From Hoplostethus atlanticus (taxonomy: Eukaryota > Chordata > Actinopteri > Trachichthyiformes > Trachichthyidae), in contig JAXDDX010000181.1 of assembly GCA_034670405.1 (NCBI GenBank), positions 620,001 to 684,000 of the forward strand: a stretch of 64,000 nucleotides of DNA. The letters run 5' to 3'. A program made the position numbers and the translations under genes. Below the pieces are notes generated by a model. The model was given only the letters and a program-made list of their open reading frames with translations. It was not told where the DNA came from and made no database searches. The stretch's first letter is position 1. Each line of letters starts with the position of its first letter. Below, in pieces: positions 1 through 12,901 of this stretch.

Positions 1-266
1 CATGATAGTTACACTCACACTCAAAGACAAATAGGCTCATACTCACTCTAATGTCTAACATCAACGGCCACAGAACCAAACTCAGAACAAAGTGTGTTTC
101 GTATAAATTCATAGAGGAGAACTCTATCTAGATAATGGAAAAGTTCTTCGTCACGTTCCTCTGCCTTTGTCAGTTTTAAAGACACCTCTTATGAGCGGAG
201 TGACATCACGTCTGGGTGGGACCAATATAATAACATCCCTCTCTCTGCAGATGATCTCTGGATAAG

Positions 267-374
267 CTGTGTGCGTGTGTGTGTGTGAGATTTTGTATGA
301 TTGTGTGTGCATGTGCATGCTTGTGTGTATATATGTGATTGTGCGTGTGTGTGACAGAGTTTATGTCTATGAGT

Positions 375-408
<34 letters not shown>

Positions 409-484
409 CGTGCATTGGTGTGTGTGTAATTTTGTGTGTTTGTGTGGTTTCGTATGATTGTGTGTGTGTGTGTGTGTGTGTGTG
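267..484 (+). repeat. TG-rich compound microsatellite
   Basis: Mostly TG with TGTA, TGCA and TGA interruptions. A further TG tract lies at 651-682. Confidence 0.9.
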
Positions 485-648
485 TAGGATAGCTGAGTTG
501 TAGTGGTGTGGCCACTGAGGTGAGTACAGACTCAGGAAGGAGCCAGTAGGAGAAATATCGGAGGTCTCGTCTAGACTCCATAATGAAGCTGTGGTTTGAG
601 GTACAAGAATGGATACTGTGTGTATGTGTGTGGACATGCGTGTGGACA

Positions 649-685
<37 letters not shown>

Positions 686-1768
686 TCTAGCAATTTCAAA
701 TCCAAAGTCCATCACAATCTGATCACTACTGTCTGTATCTCTACCTCGGCATCTCAATGATACCTGGCTCCTTCAGATGCTTTCATGGAGCCTATCATTT
801 TTCCAGCCTACCAACTTTCACCTATGCCAGAATCCTGCATCTGGGAGCCATTTTGTGCCAGCTGCGCAGCCGGTGTTTCCAGAGAGGTAAACCACCATGG
901 TAGAAGGTGGAGCAACAGCAATAGCCCACCCAGGGGTCGATACCCACAACAGCCCTGTTTGACACAAACTACTGATGGCGCCAGTACATCTTACTACTTA
1001 GGGACACACACACCACATGTACAGTACACATGTACACATGAAATCTCTCCCTGTATCACCTTCTGCCTCTCTCGTACTTCTGGTATTCAAATCCCCAACA
1101 ACTCTGCTGGAGGAATTTGAGTAAAATCAGAAAAAGATCAGCGTACCAGCTGTAAGACAAACTTGGTTATGTCCCATTTCCTCCTGCATTTTCTATGGAA
1201 CCTTTCCCCTGCAATATCCAGGGGCTATACCTAGTAGTAGATCTAGTTTGTGTGTGTGTGTTTGTGTTTGTCATGTGTGTGTGTGTTGGCGCTATGTGCC
1301 AGCCTCCAAAGTCCACTGTCAATAGCTGCCCTGGACTTTGCCAGGGACTGCTAGTGCTGCTTGATGGCAACGTCTGATCAGGAGAAACACCCTCGTCTCA
1401 CCTCACCGAACACAATGTACCGAACGCCACCGAAGATAACGCACACTATCGCAGTCGGGCTGCAGGGGGGATGAAGTGGGTGGGACAGTGAGGAGAAAGA
1501 GTGACAGAGGGAAAGAGAGAGATGGAGGCGAGATGGTCAGAGCTGAGCACCGTTATGGTCTTGAGCCAGTCACATTTAACCCAGCATGTTGACTGAACGT
1601 GAGCCAAGTCTAGCGGACTGTGCTTCATCTGAGGGAGAAATATAGGAGGGGGTGTTACTTTTGTTCTGATCATATTCTGTGAACATCATAATTGTCACAA
1701 TTCGATTGATAATTCATAACTGATTCTGTCATAAATCTGATTATCATCATCTTCTTCCTGGTTAGGCC

Positions 1769-1831
1769 TGTAAAGTCATTTGAGTCTTGTTTGTGATAAA
1801 GGGCTATATAATGAACTTGACTTGACTTGAA
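1769..1831 (+). mobile_element. Short retroelement 3' end with ACTTG tail
   Basis: GTAAAGTCATTTGAG ... GATAAAGGGCTATATAATG followed by a tandem GAACTTGACTTGACTTGA tail resembles the 3' terminus of abundant fish interspersed repeats (AAAGCGCTATATAAAT type ending in ACTTG repeats). Only about 60 bases are recognisable. Confidence 0.5.
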
Positions 1832-2110
1832 GACTCCTTAGAGACATATCACTAAAGCGATTCTAATCCAATGCACATTGTAATCACAAATATAATGATA
1901 GGCTGACAGAAGTTTCACTCGCAGCATTGTTATTAATTTAGTCTTGATTTGATGTTATGAATGAATGAATGACCACAATATTGTCTTGTCTTTCACAGAC
2001 AATCACCCTCAGGTCAAAGTAGAGAAGTCTGGAAAAATGAGAAAGAGGCTGAGAAAGCTAAAGAGACAAACAAGAGAGACATGAAAAGAGATGAGAGATA
2101 CAGAGTGGAA

Positions 2111-2112
<2 letters not shown>

Positions 2113-2144
<32 letters not shown>
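2113..2144 (+). repeat. (AG)n microsatellite
   Basis: About 32 bases within a longer purine-rich stretch (2,035-2,200). Confidence 0.95.
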
Positions 2145-2147
<3 letters not shown>

Positions 2148-3811
2148 GAAAATAGAGATGATATAAACAGAGGCAGAGAGAAAGAAAGGTAGAAAGGTGA
2201 ACTGCAGCCCTGGTCTGGCTCGGGGCCGTGCCTCTGTTCTGGAGTCTCTCTCCCATCCACAGTGACATGTGGTTTCATGGCCATTACTACACCACATTAT
2301 AGCGCGATGTGCCATAATGTGAGCCGTCCATATGCACTCCACTCTCTGCTGGCTCCATAAAACACACAGGCCCAACTGTTTTTGCTGGTGTCAATTTTCT
2401 CGGTTGAATCCAATTTAACTCTTTTTTTGTCCTTGTTTCTTTATGTCTAAATGCATAAAGACTAGAAAGAGGGCATAGTCAACAGAAGTCAAAACTGATA
2501 TGATTAAATAGATATTGATCTCATTTCTCAACACTGATTCACTAATAATGATCTCTTGGATTTACCAGATTGACCCCTCAACGACATTGTTTTCTGCTCT
2601 CTTGGATAGTACAAGGTGCCTTGTCTAAGGCTAAATTAATGTTGGGTTTCTACAACCATTTGTAAATGAGGTTGTTGGTTGATCTTGTGGCGGGGAGTAC
2701 CTTTTGAACCAAGCAATCACGCAATCACATGATTTCACAGCTCATGAAATGATGGATCAAAATCCTTCCTTTTAGATCTCATTACAAGTGAAGCCCTCCT
2801 CAGGTTCTCTACAGAGTCCACTCTGTCATTCTCTCTCTCTCTGTATGTGTGTTTTCTGTGTGTGTGTGTCCTGGGTTGAGGAACAGAAGGTCTCTGCAGG
2901 GCTTGCCTGTGTGGGTGGACTCTGGGATTCACCGTGAAAACAACCAAAAAGCCAAGGACACTTCCCAAATAGCGCTCACACTGTACAGTACAGGGTCTGG
3001 TCAGCCACCAGTGTGTTGTATTTGTGTGTTTATTCATGGATTCCTGTGTATGAGTGTGTGTGTGTGTGTGTATGTAATGTGCATGCACATATCCAGCACT
3101 TGTATTCATGCCTGACTGCTGGTTTGAATGTTTGCATTCATTTTCGCTGCAAGTACTTTGTGCAACACCTTTTTTTTTTTTTCTTGCATGCCGTTGAAGA
3201 AAAAGCATCTGGCCTCCACCACCTTGAGCTTCCTATAAGGCCCCGTCTGCGTGGGCGTGTAAAAATCCACTTATCTGTCTCCGCTGAGATGATTATTATG
3301 TCCGTGCAGAGTGGTTGACAATAGGCCTTCACACACAGAGCCAGATAGTGTCCTTAGGTCTGATAGTTAGACAGTAGCTGTTGAAACACTCCACAGCCTG
3401 AGCTGTAGCCAGATAAGTGGGAGACAAAGGCACCATTATACTGTAACACGTGGCCCAGAGACATTATAATTCAACACAATGCCATTCTGCTGCGGTGCTG
3501 CTGTGGCGGTGGGTCTGGATAAGGTGTAGTTGCAGATCCCTGCATGCAACTCTGTTCTAGTCCAACTTATCTGACACTAACATCATTGTGTGATTTATGG
3601 GGATCTTTTAAAGGCATATGTATTTCTGGTTGAAGGTCTAAGTTCGATGCTGCCGTTGCCAACATTGGGCTGCAGATATTCTGATATTTTGACAATGAAT
3701 AGCATTGTACTTGGTCCCTTTCTTGCACTGTAGGCGATGTGAAACTTGAGGGTTCATGCCTTCGCCTATCCATATAAACCACTTGCTTCTTATGCTTGGC
3801 TTCAGATTCAC

Positions 3812-3812
<1 letters not shown>

Positions 3813-3842
<30 letters not shown>
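3813..3842 (+). repeat. (CT)n microsatellite
   Basis: About 30 bases of perfect CT, followed by T-rich sequence. Confidence 0.95.
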
Positions 3843-3846
<4 letters not shown>

Positions 3847-4076
3847 TTTTGTCTTTTTTTTTGTCTTCACTCCACAGAGAAGGAGAGGTATATTTGGTGT
3901 GTTGGACTAAACAGGCCTGATTCTGGGCCTTCCGCTAGCCGGTAGCCAGAGTTTGTTTGGACAGAGCTGATGTCCACCAGATGGTTGGACCCGCTGGACC
4001 CGGTTCTTGTGCCGTTCCCATGACGACCCCTCTGGAGTGGTGGACGGTAGTGGACCTCCTGTAGCTGGGCCAGTCC

Positions 4077-4093
4077 AGGTCACACACAGGTCA
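4077..4093 (+). promoter_or_regulatory. Perfect DR5 retinoic acid response-type element
   Basis: Two AGGTCA hexamers in direct orientation are separated by exactly five bases (CACAC), the canonical DR5 arrangement bound by RAR/RXR. It lies in non-repetitive DNA about 36 kb downstream of the mafb promoter. MAFB/kreisler expression in the hindbrain is known to depend on retinoic acid signalling. A functional link here is inference. Confidence 0.45.
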
Positions 4094-4878
4094 GGAGACT
4101 GTGTCAACACTCTCACTGGAAGGGCATGGGTTCAGGGTCCACACTGATAGTGGTCTGTGGACTGTGCCCTGTTTCCCTGTTCGACTCTCATCTGTCCCTG
4201 AGTGCTTCTGTTATTAACACAACCGACACGTGGACAGATGTCTGAAGCAGCTAATGGCTACTATTGCTTGGATGGAGATCAGCAAATAGGACAAAATCAA
4301 TGATGTGGATAGCATAATGTCCTAAAAGGAACAAAAGCATCACGTACTATCTTTCACATTTGTTGGCAAACCTGTATATTTCCAACTCCTCAAAATGTTT
4401 CTTCTGTATCGTGGCCTGGAAGGATGGAAGGAAGGAGATGTCAGTGCCCAAGAATAGACTAAAATGACATTTCAGAGGTAAATGTGTTTCTGCCTCTTAC
4501 TGGATATGAGCTGAATATGAGCTGAGGGGAAATAGAGGGATAATACTGGTGGTAATCAGGGCCTAGTGGAATGGCCCATGATGGAGAGCTATAAATAGAT
4601 TCACTTGGACACTCATCTTGGCTCAAACCCAGCCCCCTGCACCACCCTCTGCTCTGCTGTCCCACACCTCCATCCTCCCTCCACCCCTCTCCGTGTCCTT
4701 CCCCAATCCCAACCCCTCCCAACATGTCTCCGTCCCTCCCTCGCTCCCATATAGCACCTGCTCCGACACCTCCTCTGCCAACTGGCTGATGTCATGCTTT
4801 GGTACCGGACAGACGTCCCCACGCTTTATTCAGTCTCACTAAATGGCAGCCGGTGCAGCGATAACAACCAGGCTTCAA

Positions 4879-4879
<1 letters not shown>

Positions 4880-4910
<31 letters not shown>
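4880..4910 (+). repeat. (CA)n microsatellite
   Basis: About 31 bases of perfect CA; a second CA tract lies at 5,462-5,495. Confidence 0.95.
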
Positions 4911-4914
<4 letters not shown>

Positions 4915-5459
4915 CCTCCTCCGGCATGTGTTAATCTCACGACACACTGCCTTGGCCTGACCATTACATCATTGGAATTCAGTCTGAATGTTTGAGAAAT
5001 GTCCCGGGGTGTTGAGGATCTGGGAGAAGCAGTCAACAGCGATCCATCACCCTGGACTTGCCATATCTGTCATTGAAGCTGATCAGTATATTCATTGAAC
5101 CTTAACATGTCAGCTGTACTAGCCTCAAGATGCGTGTCCAACAGTCAGACGAGCCTTTCTGCTCTGTGTCACTTGATAACAGACAACCTGTGTGACCCGT
5201 CATTAGCCGTGGCGTTGACCCGTGACTTTGTTATTGCCACACAGGGGTCTGTCTCCTCTAAACACACTGTGCATACCCACCGTCTGTCTGCATTTCCTGT
5301 CTGCATTTCCTGTCTGCCTCATCGCTGCTTCCTGTGCTCTTAAACTCTGGAGTCCTCCAGTGGGGAACTTAACACAAAGAACCTCTCCACTCCACCTCCA
5401 CTTCACTCACTCAGGGATTACAGTGGAGACTGCAAGACCCGACAAGGCCTTTCTCTGTC

Positions 5460-5497
<38 letters not shown>

Positions 5498-6516
5498 CAT
5501 TACTAAGCCGTCAGGGCTAGACAGCAGCATGTGTCTTCTCCCCTCCATCACATTCAGCTATTCTATTTCTCTCCTTTCTATTGTCACATTCCCTCTCTTT
5601 TTATGTGCTTTTTTTATTTGCTCACAGGAAAGGCAGCGTCTTCGATTTACAGCAAAAAAAAAAAGGTGCCAGTTGAAATGAGAGGAAAGGAGCTACAGCT
5701 GAGTTGTAATCTTTTCTCTTTTTAACAATATCTCCCCTGTTCGCCAACAGTCATCCCTCTCTCTTTCCCACCATTCCTCTCCTGTTCCCACTCTCATCTC
5801 CCTGTCTGTCCTCTTACGCCTGTTACAGTAACTGCACTGACATCTCACACATCTGTGTGTCTCTCTCCCCGTTCTGTTAATATTTACTTATGCTCAGTCG
5901 CACAAGCACTGGGTCTTCCAGAGATACACAGACACATTTCACAGACCTGGTCAGGAGGTATGTTATAACCCATGGAGATAGAGTATTAAAGGAAGAATCC
6001 AAAGTTCCTGATGAAAAATGGGAGGAAACAATTACTATATGTCAGATCCATTTATCTTAAGCACTCAGAAGCATTGTGTCTATACTGTGTCTATATTTTT
6101 CTAGCTGTGTGGTCTGGCAAGCAAGATCAACATACACACTGATGTAATTAAAGAATAATACGCCAGTAGGCGATGAGTGTTGTGATTAGGTTGAGTGAAG
6201 GGAGTGAAGGAGAGTTAGCTGGGGTCCTCAAGGTTGTGGAGCCACTGAGGCGTCCGGGTCTGGAGCCTGCTAGTAAAACAAAGACGTGACCCCCTCATTA
6301 TGGCCCATTTAGACGTTCAGGAATCCTAAAACAACTTGTCTGCTTTTCTTTACGTGACTGGATGCAGTCATGGGCTAGGAACCGGGTCTGGCTGGTTGTG
6401 TCTGGAGCCATGTGCTACTTCCAGCCTCTGTCATCCTCACACGGCTGTGACAAGGGCTTGCAACATCAACTGTGGCTGAGGTTTAGGTTCAGGAGGAGGA
6501 AGCGTGAATCACAGCA

Positions 6517-6518
<2 letters not shown>

Positions 6519-6587
<69 letters not shown>
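6519..6587 (+). repeat. (TC)n microsatellite
   Basis: About 69 bases of perfect TC. A second tract, (CA)n, follows at 6,686-6,718. Confidence 0.97.
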
Positions 6588-6591
<4 letters not shown>

Positions 6592-6683
6592 TAGACATCC
6601 ACACACACACTGTGCCAGGCACAGACTGAAATTCCTTTGAAAACCACAGTCATCACCGTTCACCCACCCTGCCCTAATAGCCC

Positions 6684-6719
<36 letters not shown>

Positions 6720-9365
6720 CAGGAAGTGAAAGAAGGCCTTCCTCATCTCCTGTCCTGTTCTGTCCTGCAATGGAAGGAACTTTATGTATATGCCCCTCTG
6801 AACGAACCGGTTCTGACCAGTCTGGCATCATGACGTGCATCACTTCTTTGTCATATTTGTAGGTTAGTCAGACATTCGTACATTTTTCAGGTCCATAAGC
6901 ATTCTATGTATATAATGTCATCCATAATTCATGCATGGATTCACGCAAATTCATGTGCACACACACACGCACACACACACACATGCTGGTCTAATCTGTA
7001 GGACACTATGGCTGTTTTTAATGACATACCACCTCTCCCAGTGCAAGGGGACACAGTGATTCCTGCAGACATGGGGCTCCCAGGCTATAACTAGCTGCAC
7101 AGCAATGTTCCCCCCCTCTTCATACTATTTCTCTGTTGGTTCTTTGCTGGTGCTGCTTTGTATTCCCTAGATTGGCTGATATGCCATGTGTCCCAATTTG
7201 TTTATTTTTACATTGCTAGGTTTGCATCAGCAAAGTTCTTTGTGATGATTTACGTAAGCTATACATTGCATACGTGGACAAACAGTGTTTTAAGGAGTTT
7301 TAAGGAGCTGAAAAAAAGACTGAAAAAAAAAGAAAAAAGTGATTTTCACTGATGAGCTACTAAGGTCCTTTAGAACTAGTTGGTGCCAGATTGAGCCAAG
7401 CCATCCTCTTCCTGTTGTTTATTTATAATCTGGTCATTCGTATGACCTCTCCTCCAGCTCTCTTTTCCTCTTCTTCACTCATCATACTATTACTGCTTGG
7501 TCATTCTTTCCATTTGTTCACACACTTCTTTCCTGCTCTGGTCCTGACAGCGTGACTGCTCGCTCTGTCCTGTGAGAGCCGGTTGGAACAAAAGTGCTGA
7601 GTGAATTCTCTAATTTTCCACTGAAACTACAATGTCAGGCCACCAGCAATCGAGTTTCGATGTTGTAATATTAGTTAACTGCCCAGCGGTCTCGAAGTGA
7701 GTCAGGTTCAGAATGAGGAAGAGGTTACGAGGAGAGATGAAAAGAAGAAGGAGAACAGACGCATCAGTCAGGGTCCTCCCTCCTTTCAATTCCGATAAAT
7801 GGTGACTTCGTATGTCATGTGGTTGCAGGTTAACTGTTCCTTTGATTCATAATGTATTAATACAAGACAAAGATAAGGAAATGGATACTGGACTTAATGT
7901 GAAAGTTACAGAACATACATCATCTCTAGTGCATGGCTGTCTGGTGGGAAGGCAAAAAATTGTGAAAGCAGGCCATAATTCTGCAAATATCAATAATTAT
8001 TTTTATATGTTTTAAAGGTCAAAGATCATGACAAATGTTTGGAATTAATATAAAAAACTACACCTTTAAATTCTATCAAATCATTTGAAATCGACTTCTG
8101 TACCAACAATACTTCTATCAGGAGATAAACTAGTTTTTCTCAGATTCACTACTCATGCAGTTGCTGTTCTTTGGCTTTGTAGGGCTGAATAGTTCAGATC
8201 TGACCATAATGAGATGAATTTGAAAATCCTCAGCTATGCAATTTATATGCCTTCCTTCAAATCAAAAAAGTACATTTTCTTCTTCCTCCATTGTCATATT
8301 ATATTGGAAATGCAGGAAATGCAGGGTGATTCTGTAGTTGTGTGTACGTGTGCAGGGCAGTATGCTCACGTCTGCATGATCATGTGTTTGGCACAGTTTA
8401 ATCTCATCAGATAAAGATAAGTCTCCTTCACACTCACACACACATAGCGCAGCACATACCACTTGTAAAAGACGCATTTGTGTGCGTACTGCACTTAATG
8501 TCAGAGATGACATCATCTCTCAGTGCCAGAGGGACAGGAAATCATGGTGTGGTAAATCATTACTTTACTGTTGCCAAGATTATACACGTAGCACACTAGG
8601 TCTACAACAGGCCTAGCTGTGTGTCCTTATTGCACATCTCTGGCATCAGTCTCAAAGTTTCATTTATTTATGTGTATTTGTTTAATTTAGTAAATGTGAA
8701 CATGAGGCCTCATTTCATAATGCATCCAATTGATTTGGACTTACACAATTCATGCTAGTTTCCATGACGAAACCCGCACATCTAATCCACTTGTACATCG
8801 CATACAAATCCATATATATAGATCTTACTGAAAATAGCACGTGAATGCTCAAATGCCCTTCTAGAAATAAAACCTGCGTTATATGTGGAGGTCAGCAAAC
8901 AACAAGCACTTTTTCCCCATTATTAAGTCATGATGAGCCTCACTAGCACCACACCAGCAGCCTTAACAAGCTTAGTCACGATGCCAGCGATGTGTACAGT
9001 AGCTTTTCCACTGTGTAATGCTTTCGATGTGCTGAATCAATCCAATGTTAGAGTTGCGTTTCCAGTTTTCCTCTTTTTTTTTTTTTTTTCAGAGGTTAGC
9101 GGAGCCCAAGTCATTATCACGTTGTGCTGGAAAGCTCTCAACAGGATGCAGCCGATGCAGAAGTCAAAAAGGAGTAGTGTTTCACAACGCCTCAGACTGT
9201 TGGAGCTGCTGGACACGTGAGGGCAACTTCCCATCTGACTGCAAGACAGCTGAGACGGGAATGGTTAGGGAGGTTATAGAAGGATCAACTAGTCTCAAAA
9301 ATATACCACTGTGACGCATACGCCCTGTCATACACTCTCTCTTCTTTTCAATTCATCTCTCCCTT

Positions 9366-9398
<33 letters not shown>

Positions 9399-9613
9399 GA
9401 GAGTACAGTACAGCAGAGTGTGGGTAATTACTTTGAGCTCCAACCCTAAAATAACACGACTGGCCCAATTACAGCCTGGGCCTCATTACACAGCCTTGCA
9501 GAACAGAGGGAGAAATACTAGCCCAGACCAGTCAAAACAAAGAGGGAAAGCGAAAAGATGGAAGGAAGGACAACATTTAGATGGAAGGCGTTGGTTTAAC
9601 TTGGCTGCGAGGG

Positions 9614-9770
9614 GAGTGTCCAGGTGGCTTGGTTGGCCGGGGTGTGTGCCATGTCCTGGCGACAACGTTGGGTCAAACCCCGTGCTGAATCTGTATTACA
9701 TGTCGTCCCGTCACTCTCTCATCTTTCTTGTTTCTCCCACTCAACTGTTGAAGTATTTCAAAACTTTTAT
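9614..9770 (+). mobile_element. tRNA-derived SINE, degenerate
   Basis: Box A-like GTGGCTTGGTTGG (9,624-9,636) and box B-like GGGTCAAACCCC (9,670-9,681) are about 35 bases apart, as in a tRNA-type RNA polymerase III head. A pyrimidine-rich tail (GTCACTCTCTCATC...) follows, as in common fish tRNA-SINEs. It does not fold as an intact tRNA, so it is not called as a tRNA gene. Confidence 0.5.
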
Positions 9771-9773
9771 GTG

Positions 9774-9894
9774 ATATCCCTGTGATGGACTGATACCCTG
9801 CCGCCCACCCGGTCCATGCTGGGATCGGCTCCAGCCCCCCGTGAACCTGAATAGGAATAAGCAGGCATGGAAAATGAATGAATGAATGAATGAC
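9774..9894 (+). mobile_element. Teleost SINE/LINE 3' tail segment
   Basis: Carries the very common fish signature CCCTGTGATGGACTG ... CTGGGATCGGCTCCAGCCCC ... GAACCTGAATAGGAATAAGC ... GGAAAATGAATG, with a terminal (GAAT)n-type tail. It directly follows the tRNA-like SINE and may be its 3' module or an independent insertion. The element family name cannot be given from sequence alone. Confidence 0.7.
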
Positions 9895-9985
9895 TATGTG
9901 AGGGTGATGCTCATAACAGATCCAAAGTATTTCACTACATGCTTCACAACCCAAAAATATGAACATGCATGCAAGTATATGAATG

Positions 9986-9986
9986 C

Positions 9987-10018
<32 letters not shown>
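9986..10018 (+). repeat. (CA)n microsatellite
   Basis: About 33 bases with one CG interruption; it follows the SINE cluster. Confidence 0.95.
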
Positions 10019-10025
<7 letters not shown>

Positions 10026-11478
10026 CCCTCTTGACCCATGGCCTCTAGTGTGGTCAGTATTGGGTAAGGTTGGGTCCATGCCAGAGAAGCCTGTTTACGT
10101 AAGTCTCTTCAAAGAGAGCCAGTGAAAGAGCACACTGTACAAGAGAAGAGAAGTGTAAATACCAGGCCGGTGTTGGCATAACACCCACTCGTACCATACA
10201 TCACATACACACAGGTCATAGATATAGGTTGCACAATACCTCGTAAATACGTGTATATCTTATGTACGCCAATCACACCAAGCACTCTGGCTCACGTTCA
10301 TGCTGAAACAAAGACATGGCCACATTCAGCCTCTCTCTCTTGAAAACACAGTCATGACCCCTGGGATTCCTAGAAACCCAGAGTGTTCTGGTGTAGCTGA
10401 GACTGGCTGGGATGGTTATGCACCGTATCCCAAATTAGACTGGCCCTCCTTTTTCCCCTGCTGACCACTTTAGCTTGACAGGAAAAACCTGCCAATGCTT
10501 GTGTGTTTGTGTGTGTGTTTGTGTGTGTAACTGCATGTGTGCCGGTGTGTGTGTGTGCATGCATTTGCGTGTGAACATGCTTGAGTACATTCTTTTATGC
10601 ACACATACACGTAAGTGCATGTCTGCTTGAAATATTTTTTATTCATTTCCACATGCAACCATTTTGTAGCAGCGAACAGTGTCATGAGGCAGTAAAGGGA
10701 GGTTGACAGCCCTGCTGATCGGACAAGACAGAACACGGTTCTCACACTTACACACACTCACACGGACCTGATTGACTGACGGCGACGTGGCAGAGGGCCA
10801 AAGGAAAGTTCTTGAAGAACTCTAGAACACGCCTTAAAATAATGTTCTGTTTTTGTGAGTCTGTATGTCAAACTGTCGACCTCTCTGTCAGAGAATAGAC
10901 ACAAGCTGCAATAGAGAAAACAGTCAAAGGACTAGTAGCAGATGAAGAGGGGTAGTTGAAGGGAGAGGGGAACAGAGTGGAGGGGTAGTGGTTGAAGTTA
11001 TAGGACAAAAGAGAGGCGGGGTGGTGGTTGAAGGGAGAGGGGGGCGCTGTGTGTCTCAGCCCCTGGCACAGCTTGGCCTGGTGAGGCTCCAGGTCTCTGA
11101 GGGGGTGCCAAGACTTCTCCCCAGGCCCTGCCAACTCCCTGTGGTAGTGTAGCTACATGTTCAATTATGCTCTGGAGCCTGGCTGTCTTTACCTATGCCT
11201 CACAGGAACACACTCCTAGCCTCAATGTGTGTGTGTGTGTGTCTTTGAGAAGTGGAGTAATGGAGAGATCAAACTGTATTTGGTTTTATGAACAGCAGAA
11301 CTTGTGAGTTCATCTTTCATCTCAAATCAAAACGATCCTTGATTGCTGTGGCTCCTGCTGTTTTGTTTCAATACAAACAATTTCGCCTGCTATAGAACTG
11401 TAAGAAATGAGAGAAAGTTCATGTTGATTTAGTTATTGGATTACACTATGGCATAGTGTAAGAAAAAAACTTTAGTCC

Positions 11479-11581
11479 TGTCACAGTTTCCATGGGGGGA
11501 GAGCTGCTTCAAATCTCCAGAAATATATGTGCTGTTTTCATAAAGCAGGGCAGTTTTGATGCATGTGTGTGTGTGTGCATG
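11479..11581 (+). repeat. Local direct duplication, copy A
   Basis: Begins TGTCACAGTTTCCATGGGGG, continues CAAATCTCCAGAAAT and AGTTTTGAT, and ends in a (TG)n run followed by GCATG. The same order of blocks recurs at 11,703-11,802, so the unit including the microsatellite was duplicated. Confidence 0.65.
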
Positions 11582-11611
11582 TTACCCAAATCACGATAGC
11601 AGAGTTACTCC

Positions 11612-11680
11612 CAAGCTTCCATCGTAACCTGAAAACTCATCTCTTCAACAAATACTTCTTGTCCTCCTCTCCCCCTTGAA
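11612..11680 (+). mobile_element. LINE reverse transcriptase C-terminal scrap
   Basis: Codons from 11,620 read HRNLKTHLFNKYFLSSS, then a stop at 11,677-11,679. NLKTHLFNKYF is the conserved last block of fish LINE reverse transcriptases. It lies between two copies of a roughly 100-base local repeat (11,479-11,581 and 11,703-11,802), which may be the element's own 3' sequence. Confidence 0.6.
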
Positions 11681-11702
11681 TCACATCCCCCCTCTCCCAT
11701 GT

Positions 11703-11802
11703 CTGTCACAGTTTCCATGGGGGAGAACCACAAATCTCAAGAAATGCTGGAGTTTTGATAAAACAAGGGAAATGTGTTTATGTGTGTGTGTGTGTGCATG
11801 CG
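11703..11802 (+). repeat. Local direct duplication, copy B
   Basis: Diverged second copy of 11,479-11,581: CTGTCACAGTTTCCATGGGG, CAAATCTCAAGAAAT, AGTTTTGATAAA, then (TG)n and GCATG. Several short indels separate the copies. Confidence 0.65.
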
Positions 11803-12861
11803 TGGATGTGTACAAATGTGGGTGCATTCATACCTGCATGTGTGTGTGTGTGTGTGCAGTGCATTCCTGTGGGTGTGTAAGTGTGTGCATGTGTGTGCTG
11901 GCATGCTTCTATGTGTGTCTGGAGACATCCTTAAGGGGAGGGGGAGCAATTATCACTGCCAATAAAACAACAACAAACAAACAAGCATTGTTCTGAGCCT
12001 CACCTTGTTGTACCACACCCTTCCATAAACCTCGTTTCACCAGGATGACTGACACAGAGAATGTGCTGTGCTGTGCTGCCTAAGCACTCTCCTTAAATAG
12101 CATTTATGTAGTCTGCACGCTGCTCCCACGTGGGCAAGCATACACACACACACAACATGTGTACCTGTAGGTTAGGTGGTTATGTCAATTACGTGCATGC
12201 ACACATGTAAAGGCTGATACATAAAAGCTCACACATGTACACACACACACACACACCAAATGCCCAAACCCGTGTGTTACACCATAGAGGTAACCTTGGC
12301 CGTTTCTACACCTTGCCTGCTGCCCTCAGGTCAGTAAGACACAGGGTGCACTATTGATCTGGGGTGGTTGTGATTGGACCAACAGGACGACACTCACCAG
12401 AAATTACAGTGTTCACATGGTTAATGAGCAAATATGAGAAGAGGGAGGCCGATGTCCTCCCCCTCTTCCAAGCCACTTTCATTTCTTTTCTCTTTCTTCC
12501 TCTATTTTCTGATTCAGCTAATTTGTTGTAATTTCAAGTGTTGTCCCAAAATATTCACCACCCTGTTTCTGTTTCAACTGTAAAATGGCACAAAGTCTCT
12601 TTAGAGTGTGACTGTGGGTGTTGGGACCTGTGTGTGTAACACAAGTGTGTATGTGCGAACCATGCAAGCTTACATTACATGTATGCATACGTGTGTGTGT
12701 GTGTGTGTGTGTGTGTAGTGTTACAACTGTGTAATGTCCCTGTAGACTACTGTTTTGTTTATGTCTTAGTACCCCAGCAGGCCCAGTCACTAGGGAGCTA
12801 CATTTGTAAACATCATGCCTGGAGAAGCCTGCATCATGTATGTGTGTTTCTGTTGGTGTAC

Positions 12862-12864
<3 letters not shown>

Positions 12865-12899
<35 letters not shown>
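12865..12899 (+). repeat. (TG)n microsatellite
   Basis: 35 bases. Companion TG tracts at 12,690-12,716 and 12,977-13,016 make a TG-rich block of about 330 bases. Confidence 0.95.

Positions 12900-12901
<2 letters not shown>

Larger units (their letters stand above)
1..9600. other. Gene-free intergenic region, microsatellite-rich
   Basis: No gene is recognised. The open frames here are simple-repeat translations or lack any domain. It contains the microsatellites, a retroelement tail (1,769-1,831) and the DR5-type site (4,077-4,093). The stretches 7,000-9,300 and 5,500-6,450 are non-repetitive AT-rich DNA in which I see nothing definite. Confidence 0.7.

Noticed and set aside
189..757. Open frames rich in His-Thr or Cys-Val (also at 25,001-25,543, 12,518-12,900, 59,502-59,819 and elsewhere)
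   Set aside because: They are translations of (CA)n/(TG)n microsatellites.
9614..9690. Possible tRNA gene
   Set aside because: Box A and B-like motifs are present but no cloverleaf with paired acceptor stem and anticodon arm can be made; called as a tRNA-derived SINE instead.
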